Positions 34,798 through 47,119 of a stretch of DNA of 64,000 nt are shown piece after piece; the first letter of the stretch is position 1; each line of letters begins with the position of its first letter. The translations under genes and the position numbers were made by a program. The stretch covers positions 1,599,501 to 1,663,500 of the forward strand of contig WPIO01000024.1 of the NCBI GenBank assembly GCA_009760855.2, written 5' to 3'. This DNA comes from Cristatella mucedo (Eukaryota; Bryozoa; Phylactolaemata; Cristatellidae). A model generated the notes under the pieces. That model saw only the letters and a program-made list of their open reading frames with translations, was not told the origin of the DNA and ran no database searches.

Positions 34798-36853
34798 CTG
34801 AAAGGATGAGCCGTCCACTAATGTGTTTCCTGTACAGCTCAGTTCTCAAATGACGATTGGCTGCAGCTATGCCTGCCTGCCCGAGTTGGCTCGAATGAGT
34901 CACCGATCAACACTAACAGTCCGAGGCAACAGTCCAAGGCAAGAAAAGAAGCCGAGGCAGAAAGGTAGAGGGAAAGCTGCATATGCAACTCCACGTACAG
35001 CCAGCAAAATAAGGATAAAAACGGTTTCAAAAATAATTTTGCCTCTCTCTGCAATTTTGTCGAGACGGATATGATAAGATGCTGCCCTCGCAGTGGACCG
35101 CCGTGGACCTTTCTTGTCAGCAGCAGTGCTAATCGAGAGTATGCACTATAAAGTCAACTGCTTCTCGAAGGTGGTAGTTCAGGAGGAAAAGAAGATTCGG
35201 TTGTGTGTCGATCTAAACCATTTGTAATGATATGCTCTTGGGTCCCAATAGAAATACTAAGTAAGACATCAGGTCATCTCACTTTCTTTTTAAAGCCTTA
35301 CCACCAGGCACTATTGCACCGGCAAGTAGACAGCGGCAGCTTAATACGGCTCGTGACATGCGCTGTACAGGCTCTGAACAACGTTCTTCGAGCTACTTTA
35401 TCGGTCACTACCTAGGAAATTACGCAAGGCGACAAGGTTTACTAATGCATTTGAGACTTTTGAATGCTTAGCATGTAGCACTGCTCTAGATAAAGTGTCC
35501 TGCTAAGCATTTAGCAAGGATATCTCGCAGGCTGTCTGCTCCATTGGGCCACATTCTTAGTAAATGTACAAAGCCATAAGAAACGTACTCTTCGTGCTTC
35601 GTTGAACAACTTCGGGGGAGAAGCACTCAAATTTCAGCAGCCTTCAGCATGCATGTCACGACATTCGGTGGCCGGATACCGTTTACACAAGCACACTAAC
35701 AAGTAAAGAGCTGCAGTCGACAGTTCAAGCAGGCTACAGCTGTAAAAAGTACATTATTGAAGAGTTGCAAGCAAACAGCAGTTGGAATGAGCATGCGAAC
35801 TCCGACCTCCGAAGCCTAACTCATCGCATCCCCTTAACGCCGGCATTGATGCAAAGCTTAGTGACACAGGACAGGGATCCAGACATGTAGAAACTCGAAT
35901 GTAATGTGGTATAAAGTGAGGATAAATCTGGGTTACTTCCAGGACTTGGTATCGGAGTGCCAGCAGATTCAACTATTGTTACTCCAACACAGGTGCGGAG
36001 ATCAGAGCGCAATAAAAAGCATCTTGCAATAATTAGCAGGAGAGTCTTTCAACAACAAAAAATGGAAAAAAGGATCAGTCACGTCCTCGGATGACGTGAG
36101 AAGGCCAGTCACCGTAGAAGCACCTCACCCTAGCTCATGACCATTGATGGGCAGGGAGCTCGAGATTTATGTCGGAATGGGCAGGCTTCTACTTTCTCTT
36201 TCATCCGGCGGTTAGCCACACCGATTCCTGCAGGCGATCCCTGAAGGGGGTAGCACTCGCATCGCATACAGCAAAAGATACACAATGTACGTGGCAAGCA
36301 GGCTACGATGCTTTTACAAGGCATTTATTGGTAGCACAAGAGAGATTTAAGATCTGCCACTCTGTGCTGGTATGCAGCTGGTCTAGCCAACTGCAGCGGC
36401 TCTAAAAACCGTCAGGCACGACAGCATGGACTCCTGCATGGACAGCATGGCCGGCGAGACTGTCCTCAAGAGAGGCAGCACTAACCAGCGCCAGGGCCAG
36501 ACCCAGGGCATTACCTGCCCCGAAGCTTAATGGCTGCCGTGTCATACCACTCGGCCGAGGCTAGGGCATCGTCGACCGAGCATATGCAGGCAGAGGAGGG
36601 AGGTCTGCAAGGAGGCCTGTGAGGAGGCCTTCGGGAGCAACAAGAAGACGTACACACTGTGCGGCTTTGCGAGGCAGCCGGCTATATCTCACGTCTCACC
36701 AACAGCAGCGATTCGAAGGAGGAAAGAAATGCAGGCACCTTGACCTTTGAAGCACCTAGCCAGCCTAATGAGCCACAGGCACATGGTGCGCCATCCATGT
36801 GGCGCCAGCAGCGGCGGAAATGACTCATGCCATTCATTATCATTTCGCTCTAC

Positions 36854-36897
36854 CTTTTGAAAGTTGACTCGGTCATACGGCCACGGCTGATGAGCAC
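36854..36897 (-). CDS. Candidate linker exon of the Ig-repeat gene (44 bp)
   Basis: Acceptor AGCTTCAGCTTCTCAG and donor CAAAAG|GTAGAG bound 44 bp. Phase 1 to 0 reads AHQPWPYDRVNFQK, consistent with a preceding exon ending in phase 1 (40893-40780 or 54181-54028) and with 34797-34746 starting in phase 0. A second open frame (0 to 2, VLISRGRMTESTFK) is possible, so the reading depends on the chain. Confidence 0.45.
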
Positions 36898-37119
36898 CTG
36901 AGAAGCTGAAGCTGCAGGAGCATGTGTAGGTAGACAATGGGGCTGACACGGAGAAGGGAGACACTGTAGTTCGGCAGAAAGTATGAGGGCGCACGGCAGA
37001 CAGAGAGCTAAGTGCACTTCTTCCCAGCTTCCTTGATCGACCTCCACAGATCCTGGCAAGCACTGTCCAGCAGAGGGTTTAACTGCTCTAACTGCTAATC
37101 GAATACATAATTATACAAA

Positions 37120-37960
37120 TAAGACGTTTGCATAAGACCACAATAGATCTAAATCTCTTTCTGGGCACTTTACACGTGTGCTAGAAAGGAAGGCCGGTGT
37201 TAATATCCACAATTTCAGCATGCATGAGCACATGAAGTATACGATTCGCACGAACCCAGTCAATGCTGTGAAGAACAGCTGTGGGTTTTCAGCTTCTTTT
37301 TAAACGGTCGAGTCAGGGGATGTCGCGACGTCAGTTGGGGGGAGTGAATTCAGCCTTTGCAAGCATACAAACTGAAGGAACCGTTTCCAAAGGACTTAAG
37401 GCTGGCTAGAGGCACAGCAAATCGAACTGAAGCAACAGTCTCCTAAGGATTTAAGGCTGGCTAGAGGCGCAGCAAAACGAATTGAGTCGGAAAAGCGTGG
37501 CACGATACAATGCCTGATTGGGAAGTACTGTGGATAGCTAGGTCCGGAGCAAGAGAACGAAGGAACCCAAAAGTGAGAGACAGAACCTCGATGCCGATAC
37601 TCGGCTTGATGGGGAGCCACAGCACAGAGTCGGTGATGAGTCGTGCGATACGGCAGTAGCAGTGTTCACTACAGGCAAGCTGCAGGGTTGTGTACAGGCA
37701 GCAAGACCTGCAACTGAAGTAAAATTCAGCTGATTAAACAGCATCGGGTTATATAGAAGCGAAAGAGCATTACTGGTTACACCATCACCATTTGCTGTGG
37801 GCACTAAAGGATTGCGTGCTGACAGAGCTCGAAAATACAAATTCGGTAGGTAGTGAGTTACAGAAGTCTAGACTGGATGTCACAAATACATTGCTCGACC
37901 AGATAAGCGTGGCTCTAGTATCCTTAATCAAAGCAAGCCTGCAAGTTGGTAAGGAGAGCA
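37120..37960 (-). mobile_element. LINE 3' copy, minus strand, longer and degenerate
   Basis: It begins with 3' UTR-like TAAATCTCTTTCTGGGCACT, then TTTTTAAACGGTCGAGTCAG, AAGGACTTAAGGCTGGCTAG, and reaches AGTGAGTTACAGAAGTCTAG at 37853 (reverse of SRLDFCNSL). The frames are broken. An internal 55-bp tandem duplication lies at 37386-37487. Confidence 0.7.
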
Positions 37961-38973
37961 GCTGCTTGCTCTTTGCAAATCTAGGTGGTCATTGCAGTAC
38001 ATAATCATCCCGTTCATTGCATAAGCTATCGTGGCTCATTGAGCTGTAAAAGACAATTTACAAATCCTCCTAATTTGGTTTAGACGCGAATCCAGTAAGT
38101 ACTGTTGGGTAGCAGGAGCAAGGGCTGCACAGCACAGCCACTTGCTAACAAAAAAAAAACGTCGACTGACCTTCGACCGAATCGACTGCTGAATTCGGTG
38201 AATGCAAGCTATCGAAGCACTAGAAGATCTAGCAAGAAAGGCTGCCCGTCTCCCAGAGCTCAGACCACGACATCTGACATCGGATATGCAAGCCGAAATG
38301 CTCCATGAATCAAATGGTGACAAGAGTGATTTGTCTTTAACTGACGACAAGCAGTTAGGCATTGACGTCGGTGGGCCGATTGGTCTGGACAGATATTAAT
38401 GGCCGCTTAGCCGGAACAGAGCAGTTGCCGAGGCACTCATAGAGCGCTGGCACGATCGCAGCTCAGTCACATGAGTGGACAGCAGGAGTCGGCAGACCAG
38501 TAGGTCGACACTTGATTGTGACGATAAAACTGCACTTTTCAGTTCAACCCAGAGCCATCGATCTGCCTGATGCAGTCCACATGATTCCCAGAGCTTCATG
38601 TCTACCAGGCTCTCGGGTGGCATATCAACAGTTGTGCGAAAGCCGTTCCTGCCCTGCTGAAGCACGGACCACGTGACGATCGATTCATCCTTCCGGACTC
38701 ATGTGCGCCTACACTGACTACAAGACTTCAGGGTTATCGGGATGCTGCCGATCAGATGACACGGAAGCCTGAGTTCCGGTCAATGGGATCACTCGGCAAT
38801 CTTCACTACAGATACACATAGAAATATGCTTCTTGCGTCAGTCAGAACAGAGCCTTCACAATTTATGCTTCATAATTTGGTTCCCAGTGTGTGGCAAAGA
38901 AGCACGGCATTTGCTTGAACATAATAATGCAGCGGCTGCTGAGCAGCCGGCGCTGTTTGTGTGAGGGCACACG

Positions 38974-38975
<2 letters not shown>

Positions 38976-39031
<56 letters not shown>
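38976..39031. repeat. (GT)n microsatellite
   Basis: About 28 GT units. Confidence 0.97.
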
Positions 39032-39032
<1 letters not shown>

Positions 39033-39189
39033 ATGCACGTGTGTGGCTCTACGAAGCACACCAATAAATCAGCTACGTCGGAATGTTGCCTAGAGCTGCC
39101 TAAAACAGGACAGATCACCAAGCAAAAGCACGGGACGACTGGCCGATAGAATATGGGCCCGACGAGTCGGCACAAGCAGCTCAGCCAGC

Positions 39190-39234
39190 CTTTTTTTTTT
39201 TTGTTTTTTTGTTTTTTTGTTTTTTCTTTTTTCG
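39190..39234. repeat. T-rich tract
   Basis: Runs of T separated by single G; it could be the poly(A) end of a minus-strand retro-insertion, but no body is recognised next to it. Confidence 0.6.
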
Positions 39235-40157
39235 AGGCTCAGTTCTTCAGGGCGGCTGTTACCATGCCAGCGGTCGTTGTCAAACAATCCTAATCCTTCA
39301 GGGCCTCGGGATATTACTATGACTTGATTATTATTTGACTATTACTATTACTTGACATCGCCAAAAATAGCGATTCGACCCGAGCACTGAGCGAACAAGA
39401 AACGATCATCCTAAGCAGACTGGTGGCTTGTCGAGGAGGAATGGCAGCCTGCAACACATCGACTGGCCAGGCACTCAGCCAGCTGCTACTAGCTCCACCC
39501 CGGCAGCTGCAATTCTCCTGCTGCCATCGTTATACAATATGGAGGCCACCTCTCGGCAAGCAGCTCACCCGAGTGCACGACACGGATGGGAGCTGCCATG
39601 TAAGAGCTGCCGTGGCAGCAGCCAATGCAGCAACGAATCAAGGAATGCTGATCACAGCGTTCGCAAGTTCGATCCGTGTGAGCAGCAGCATCCCACGCCC
39701 AGACAGTTTGAGCTAGGCCACAGACACCCACCCAGCCGGTCCAATATCTAGCGTGGAGAGGCAGCAGTGAAACGACCGAAATCGACACAATGAGCATGAA
39801 AAGAAGGGTCGAAAACCAATTAAAGGAGGGTCGAAAACCAATAAGTAAGCAAGCAGTGGGCCCAAAAAAATTTCCCTTTGCCCCAAGACTACTCGTGAAA
39901 TGTTGATTTCGGAGGACATGATTCAGCAAGCCCACGAATTGATGGGGTGGTGTCAATTCCTGTTGATTTTAGGCAAAGTCTGGGGCTATCTGGAGCTGTC
40001 GCTGGTGGCTCCTAGAAGTGCTGCTGCCAACACCTGCTTATCTTCAGGCCAGGGACACGATCAACCTGAGCTTCTGATTGGCTAGGTTATATAGCCTATA
40101 GGGTGCTGCTGCCTTGGCTCTGGACCGACCTCGACTTTTCTCCTTCCTCTTTCACCC

Positions 40158-40181
40158 CCCTCTCTCCCTCCCTCTCTCCCT

Positions 40182-40254
<73 letters not shown>

Positions 40255-40396
40255 CCTCTCTCTCCCCCTCTCTCTCCCCCTCTCTCTCCCCCCCCTCTCT
40301 CCCCCTCTCTCTCCCCTCTCTCTCCCTCTCTCCTCTCTCCCTCTCTCTCCTCTCTCCCTCTCCCTCTCCCTCTCTCCCTCTCCTCTCCCTCTCCCT

Positions 40397-40453
<57 letters not shown>

Positions 40454-40455
40454 TC
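40158..40455. repeat. Impure (CT)n/(CCCT)n tract
   Basis: About 300 bp of CT repeats with CCC insertions; (GA)n in the sense of the Ig gene, about 325 nt downstream of the donor of candidate exon 40893-40780. Confidence 0.97.
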
Positions 40456-40779
40456 AACTCCCTCCACCAGGACAGCTATCAAATTAGTCGAAGGTAAAAT
40501 GTACAATGCCAACCTGCATCACGGCTAGCCTATCAGCTCAGAGGAGTAGGCGATTAGACTTCCAGCTGATAATAGCTACCCAGTGGGGGGGTCCGGACCT
40601 ATTTAGGCCGGCATCCGGTCAGTCGGCATAGTGCTCCCAGGCAGGCTCCTGGCAGGCAGTGCGACCAACATCGGCCGACACGTCCGGTCTGATGGACCCG
40701 GAGGCTGGAGGAATTTCTGGCTGGTGCAACTGCGGGACAAGCTGATTCAAAGTGGTGCCGAGAAGCAGCCTAAACTTAC

Positions 40780-40893
40780 TGGAGGGGCACAAACCATCTG
40801 TGTCACTGACACCGTTGGGCAGGTGGTGCCATGCAGTACCGGGTTCGACCGCACTCTTGATAAACTCATTGGGAGCATACTTTGCGTTTTCCG
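40780..40893 (-). CDS. Candidate linker exon of the Ig-repeat gene (114 bp)
   Basis: The acceptor (CTTCGTGTTTTACAG) and the donor (CTCCA|GTAAGTTTAGG) are both strong. The 114 bp are open in phase 1 to phase 1 and read ENAKYAPNEFIKSAV, then EPGTAWHHLPNGVSDTDG and LCPS. The composition is protein-like and unlike the flanking repeats. Phase agrees with the Ig half-exon at 54181-54028 upstream (ends phase 1) and with 36897-36854 downstream. No known domain is apparent. Confidence 0.58.
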
Positions 40894-40994
40894 CTGTAAA
40901 ACACGAAGTATGTGACAAGTCGGTATGATTGCTCACAAAACGACTCCCTCGCTAGAAACGTCTCAGAGAACTTTCGTCACTAGCGGGTACTAAG

Positions 40995-41344
40995 TGTCAT
41001 CGCCATCCCGTGGTTCCGCCCCGGCCGACGTTCAGCCCGAACCCCCTTGCCGGCACGTGACATGTTCTTTGCCGCGACATTCGCTTTCTACCTGTGCATC
41101 GGCCTGTACGCACACTATCCACTCTGTTCTCTCTTATCACCACGTGCTCCGTAGCAGCACGCACGACGGCCACTACAACAGTATGTACGCTCATTTGCTT
41201 GAATTGCTTGCGTACGATACAATACAGCCGTCGTCGTCAACACCACAACCCACTTTTCGGGGGTTTCGTTCTTCGTCGCGCCGCCATCACGTGCGCCCAC
41301 ACTAAGCACACTAAGCCTTACACTAAGCACGTATGCTGGTGACA
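40995..41344. other. CpG-rich segment with TG...CA ends, possible solo LTR
   Basis: The segment is much richer in CpG than its surroundings and bounded by TGTCATCGCC and GCTGGTGACA (inverted TGTCA/TGACA). It contains repeated ACTAAGCAC near its right end. No target-site duplication is evident and no internal element is found. A solo LTR is one reading; a small CpG island is another. Confidence 0.3.
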
Positions 41345-41804
41345 CCGTGAACGTTTCATTGTCAGCTCCGTCGATAAGCTGCAAGAGTCTGTGCAGAATC
41401 TGTGCATCCAAACTTCGCAGAAGACGTGCACAGCCAGGCAAGCTGTGCAAGTAGCTTACCTCAGCTATTGGGCCAACGGCCTTCTACAAGAAGTTGTCAC
41501 TTCTCGTGCACTTGTTTACTAGGTTATAGCCACCGTCTGTGATCTGTCCAGTAGGCATATTAGCTAGCTATCTTCCTGTACCATCAAGCACCCCAAGGAC
41601 CAACGTGGATCAGGGCACCAAGCCTAATGAGGCTTCTGAGTGCCGATGCAAGCTGCAAAATTCCTCATTTTGATGAAGCTTATCGCCACAGCCAACCATT
41701 CGGGCGCCCCACGGCAGATAACCAGAGCCCTGGCAAGCATCTGTGCCGCCTGACCTCAATCGACCTTGTACAGAGCAGCTACCATGGGCAAACCAGAGCG
41801 ACAG

Positions 41805-42178
<374 letters not shown>

Positions 42179-42639
42179 CTCGACGAACGGATAATAAGAA
42201 ATTTAAAACCAACTCAACGGTTCCAAAATTGTCGAAAAATGCTGAACTAGCAGCAGCTACAGAAAGCAACTGGTGGGCTAGTCCTACACCAAGCAAGCAG
42301 CTATCTCAAAAATGTTACCACCCTACCTGGATAGTATCGCAGGGTGACTTGTACCAGCTACTTTCTGCTCATGACTTTGCTGGAGTCACTGATGTGACGG
42401 CGGTACTTAAACTGCCATTGGATAAATTGGTCTCGGCATTCGTACACCTGCTGCCTCGGCAGCTGCCCAGAGCAAAGAGGTTGGTCTTCAAGAGTAGGAA
42501 GTCACTTGGCTCCTCAGTGGCAGTGCCACACGAACCACAGGGTCCTGGAGGGAAGGCAGCGGCCTTGCAAGCCTTCATGGCTAGCTTGAAGACTACCTTT
42601 TTTGGGGTTGCCTACAGAGTCTATTGCTTGCCTTAACAT

Positions 42640-42915
42640 GCATCTATTTATCACTGCATTGAGAGGGTCTGGTGAATTTACCTTTGAGTGCTTATCCGTG
42701 CTGACACTGTGTATGCTGCCACTAACTATATTTGCATGCTTTCCCTGTGCATGTCACCTCTAACCACGTTATGCTTGTTCTCATTGAGCATGCTACCACT
42801 AACCATCCAATCGTGCTTCCTTTGCAGCAAATGTAAAGTGCCTAGAACAAGATTGAGTTCTCCGAGGGCACTGTATCAAATGTGCTATTATTATTATTAC
42901 TATTATTACTACTAC
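42640..42915 (+). mobile_element. LINE 3' UTR and tail
   Basis: CATGCATCTATTTATCACTG, GCTGACACTGTGTATGCTGC, AAATGTAAAGTGCCTAGAAC and an ATT/ACT tail, closely like the copy at 55930-56345 (a subfamily with GTGCCTAGAA). Confidence 0.8.
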
Positions 42916-43182
42916 AAGGCAAGCCTTACCACAGAGCCAAGTGAGACTTTCTGCAGCTCGGCTCGCTCGAAATCGAAGAGTACCCAGCGAGCAGCTTCAG
43001 TCCGGCTTGCATTTGGCCTCTACGAATGACCCTATCGGAACTACTCTGAAATCCGCAGCAGTGGTGACCAACGAGCACAGAGATGGCGAGTGATGACTCC
43101 ACGCGGCAGCAGCCGCATGCACGCCTGCATCCCTATGGACTCGCCTTCACCAGTCCAGGCAGCCAGGCTCACCATGCAAGGC

Positions 43183-43228
43183 TCACACACGCACGCACAC
43201 ACGCACGCACACACACACACACACACAC
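43183..43228. repeat. (CA)n tract
   Basis: CA repeats with GCAC interruptions; a second short (CA)n lies at 43838-43858. Confidence 0.95.
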
Positions 43229-44035
43229 GGAGGCTGTAGGCCCCTGGAGTGGGCCTCCACCGGAACTGACAAAAACCAACCACGGCCCAACCCCCAACCG
43301 GGGAGTGTCAGAACCACCAGCGAGCGACTAATGATACTGTCGAAACTGCCTACTACAACCCAGCGCTAGAGCGAAGCACAAGTACAGACAGATCTCAGCA
43401 GCTAGCTGTGGTCGGTAGCCGATGGAAGAAGTCATCTGCATGCCGCCTCGGCACACAAGCCAATTAGCCTGCACAGCAGGCTAGCTTGCCAGCCGAATCC
43501 ACAGCAAGCCGAAAGCATTCGTCTTCCTTGCTAACCGACTGAGGCTGCGGTGGAAAGTTCGAACCGAGTCAAATATAGCATGCTGCCAGCAAGGGCAGTG
43601 CAGAGAGGGTGCCTTGTCTAAAATCGGGTAGTCTGGCCTGAGGGGGCGTTGGGGGGAGTGAGCCAGAGCACAACCAACTACTAATTTGCAAAATTGCCGT
43701 GGCTTGGCAGGTAAGTAGCAGAAGGAATGTCACTAGGTGCAGAAATTTCGGCCGAGCCAAAATCAAGGGACCACCAAGTCACACCTACGTGCAGAACGAC
43801 TATGAATAGCTGCCGGCCCCATCGGCACGACCGACTTCACACACACACACACACACACCCCTGCCCCATTACTGTGATGCCTCCAAAGGTGACCGATTTG
43901 CTAACACACAAGTAGCAGCAGCTGCTGCTGCTGCCCCACATCATCCACTGGACGTCCTGGCTCCACACTCTTCCTGCTCATCGGTAGCCATCTCGATTGC
44001 TTTCACAGACCAGCTGCAGAAGCCTGCACACTCAC

Positions 44036-44170
44036 TTCCTGCTGACTGGAAACCATGTAAGTGGGCTTCGGTCATCAGTATGCTCCACGGGCACAAGCGG
44101 CTCATGCAAAGCACGGTCGAGGCTTCTTTCTCGACACTTCCACAACCAACTATAGCCAAATGACACCTTT
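44036..44170 (-). CDS. Candidate exon of the Ig-repeat gene (135 bp)
   Basis: Donor GGAA|GTGAGTGTGC and a moderate acceptor (TAGCTGTGTTAG) bound 135 bp. Two frames are open: phase 1 to 1 (RCHLAIVGCGSVEKEASTVL, and so on), which fits the chain, and phase 2 to 2 (KVSFGYSWLWKCRERSLDRA, and so on). On the opposite strand the same stretch carries a second good splice pair (acceptor TTGCTTTCACAG, donor CCAT|GTAAGT at about 44055). The direction of transcription is therefore not certain. Confidence 0.32.
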
Positions 44171-44390
44171 CTAACACAGCTACTGGCGAGAACAGAAGCC
44201 ACATAGCAGCAGCCTAACAAGCTGCTGCTATAGCTCTGGCTGCAGTACACGTCCAGCCGAAGATCCGTGTGCAGACAGCAAGACAAGCAGAAGCAGCAGC
44301 CACCTCCCCATCCCTTCCCATGCACTACCAGCGACAAGGTCTAAAAGCTGACCTTAAAGAAAGCAACTATTGAAGCCCTCCTCCGCCTCT

Positions 44391-44790
44391 CTCACTCACT
44401 CACTTTCTCACTCACTCACTCACTCACTCTCTTCTCTCTTTGCCTTTCTCACTCACTCACTCTCTCTTTGCCTCTCTCTCTCACTCACTCACTCACTCTC
44501 TCTTTGCCTCTCTCTCTCACTCACTCACTCACTCACTCACTCACTCACACTCACTCACTCACTCACTCACTCACACTCACTCACTCACTCACTCACTCAC
44601 TCACTCACTCACTCACTCACTCACTCACTCACTCACTCACTCACTCACTCACTCACTCACTCACTCACTCACTCACTCACTCACTCACTCACTCACTCAT
44701 TCTCTCTCTCTCTCTCTATTTGCCTCTCTCTCTCTCTCTCTCTCTCTCACTCACTCTCACTCCCACTCTCTTCCTCACTTTCTCTCTCTC
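44391..44790. repeat. (CACT)n tetranucleotide array with CT interruptions
   Basis: About 55 near-perfect TCAC units at 44515-44698, flanked by mixed CT/TCAC sequence. Confidence 0.97.
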
Positions 44791-45608
44791 TCCACTCTCC
44801 TTATCAGTCATCTCAAGTGGCTGCTAGCCCACCGTTGCAGCCAAGAGTTGGGGGCTGCCGGCCCAGGCCACGTGGTGAGCCTGCAATGAATGCTCTTACT
44901 TACTTTCCTCAAGGCTCAAAGCGGCAAAGGTCACAGCAGCCACCGTCGATGCAGCCGGCAGCACTAGTCTCTTCAGCCCAACTGACTGCTCCTACCAGCC
45001 AGGAGCCATGCAGCTAAGGCAGCAGCCTTCTGCTACCAACCAATCAACTACTGGCATGACAGCTATGAGGCATCAATCATAGCCACCGGCCGAGCTGTGC
45101 TTTAGACTACACCCGTCCGTCCCGATGATAACAGCCACCACCGATCTGCACTGAGCCATCGGCTGGCCACAGCTGAGCTACTTCCAGAGTGGCCAAAAGC
45201 CTGTCTGGGCCCGGCCTGCCACCACGGCAGTATACAGCCGATACCGACACCGTCGGGCCCACCAACAGCTTGACTGCACCACCTCCCAGCCTGGTCCAGA
45301 AATAATACCATCGCGACTTCTTTACTAGGGGGGTGGCTCAGGCTGAAGTAACAAGCAGCCGGTCGGTTTTGGCACCTGAATGTATAGTATAGGAGTTGAG
45401 TGTCTGTGGCACAAGGCGATTAATCATACAGCTACGTAGCTCACTGGGAATTTTGGAGCAAGTCCGGACTACGTACAGTCGAACAGGTCAGATCGGTGAT
45501 CTTAAGAGGCTCGTTCTAAGGTATGTGGCTCCTATGCACATTTGGCTCTTCATGGGCGGTTGAAAAAAAAATCGTGGTATGAGTAACCACCGATGAGAGA
45601 AAACTTAC

Positions 45609-45787
45609 TTATTGCAGATTGTTTCTATTGCAATGCTGGGTGCAAGATTTGACGATAGCTGGCCGACTGCTAGACGCAAAGCATCGGCCTGCGCTCTGCT
45701 CAGGAGAAGCACTTGCATGCCACTCGGCCCTGGTCGATACAGCCAGCTGTGCCACACACGTGCGCAGAGGCTTCGAAACGCTGCCGG
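45609..45787 (-). CDS. Open frame ending at a consensus donor (candidate exon)
   Basis: A near-perfect donor (AATAA|GTAAGTTTT) ends an open frame of about 60 codons bounded upstream by TGA at 45790. The downstream part reads MQVLLLSRAQADALRL, then AVGQLSSNLAPSIAIETICN, a leucine/alanine-rich helix-like peptide. Possible acceptors inside (for example TTGCGTCTAG) would give phase 1 to phase 2. An ATG in the frame could also make it a first exon. Confidence 0.25.
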
Positions 45788-46250
45788 TCACCAAGTCACG
45801 GCGTGAAGCCTACGGAAAGCCGGGAAAAAGCCGGATAATGCATGCGGCAGCAGAAGTATTTGCTAGAAGGTGTGAGGTCCAGCAGCATACCACTGCCCAA
45901 AACTCATGCTCTTTCGTGCACGAGAGGAAAGGGCTGTTTGCCCTTACATTAATTTGTTTCCAACAAAGCAGAGCTGCTGTACTCTTCGACCTTGGCAGCA
46001 AAACAACAGGATGAGACATAATTGTGGCTGCCTATAGGCCACAGCAGCAGCAGCAGGGACACTCGACTATCGAGCATTCTCGAGCCGGAGTTATCCCTGC
46101 GTCTCGACCAATCGAGGTGTGCCCCCCCTCCCAAGCAGCAGCAGCAGGCAGCAGACCGAGCTGAAAGTTATAGAACTGACCAGAGATGAATCAGCCAAAG
46201 AGAAGATGTGGGTAGGGACATGACAAAACCGGGTGTGGGTAGGCAGCGGC

Positions 46251-46288
46251 AGGCAGCACTGGAGGCCACAGGCAGCACTGGAGGCCAC
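46251..46288. repeat. Perfect 19-bp tandem duplication
   Basis: AGGCAGCACTGGAGGCCAC occurs twice in a row. Confidence 0.85.
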
Positions 46289-46824
46289 GTACACATCGAC
46301 ATTTGAGCTTCTTGGTTGACCCTAGAGGAGAAGGAGGAGTCCCCATTCCGGCTGCAGACTGTGCCGGAAATCTAGCGATCGCCTTACAAAGCAGCTGGGC
46401 AGAGAGGTGCCTGGGACACGGCTTGGGCTCCTGCCACCTGCCACGGCCGAATGCCTCAGAGGCATCGCCTGCTCGGCCAGCTGGGCAGAGAGATCGCTGC
46501 CCGTACCGGCTGCTGGATCAAGACTCTTAATACTGCTTTCTGCTCTCCTCGAAATGGGAGGCCAGCAGGGCAAGTGTAGCTACCAAGCCCGAGTAGATAT
46601 ATGCTAAGCCCAGCCACTGCGACGACATTCTCCTAAGCTATTGCTCGAGACCATCTAAAGCTGAGGACCGAACAGGAGGTGCAGCCCTATGAGCACATGC
46701 CTTTTTCTCCATGCATCATAAGCTTTCCGCCAGCACCCTCAAGCGCCAGCTGTTGGTTCAGCACACGTGCATTCTTACATACATAAAAAAGTCGAGATCA
46801 GCTAATCAAATAGCCCTATACCCA

Positions 46825-46827
<3 letters not shown>

Positions 46828-46882
<55 letters not shown>

Positions 46883-46895
46883 TATAGCAGAACTG

Positions 46896-46937
<42 letters not shown>

Positions 46938-47105
46938 TGCTGCCATAGCATATATATATATATATATATTCTATAGCAGCAGAAGAGTCTTGACGGCTTT
47001 TGGTACCACATGTAGTAGGCGATACAGGACTCCCAACTCCCAGCTGTGGGACTCGAACCCATGACCTGGGTCGTGAAGTACAAGCACCTTAATTCTAAGC
47101 TAATA
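46828..47105 (-). mobile_element. tRNA-derived SINE, minus strand, with triplicated (AT)n tail unit
   Basis: On the minus strand, box B GGGTTCGAGTCC sits near 47050 with a tRNA-like head to 47105; the body ends CTCTTCTGCTGCTATAGAAT at 46969. The end motif then recurs twice more between (AT)n runs (46935-46950 and 46881-46898). Confidence 0.6.
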
Positions 47106-47119
47106 CTTTGAGCTGCAAC

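Larger units (their letters stand above)
37961..40157. other. No gene called
   Basis: An acceptor-like TTGTCTTTTACAG at about 38046 and a donor-like CTCGG|GTGAGC at 39568 (both minus) lack partners I trust. A tandem GGTCGAAAACCAAT pair lies at 39808-39843. Confidence 0.35.
42916..46827. other. Mostly unassigned stretch
   Basis: It contains the two weak candidate exons (44170, 45609) and microsatellites. A minus frame at 46388-46540 (SSIKSLDPAAGTGSDLSAQL) ends at a fair donor TTT|GTAAGG but in phase 0. Nothing else is visible. Confidence 0.3.
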
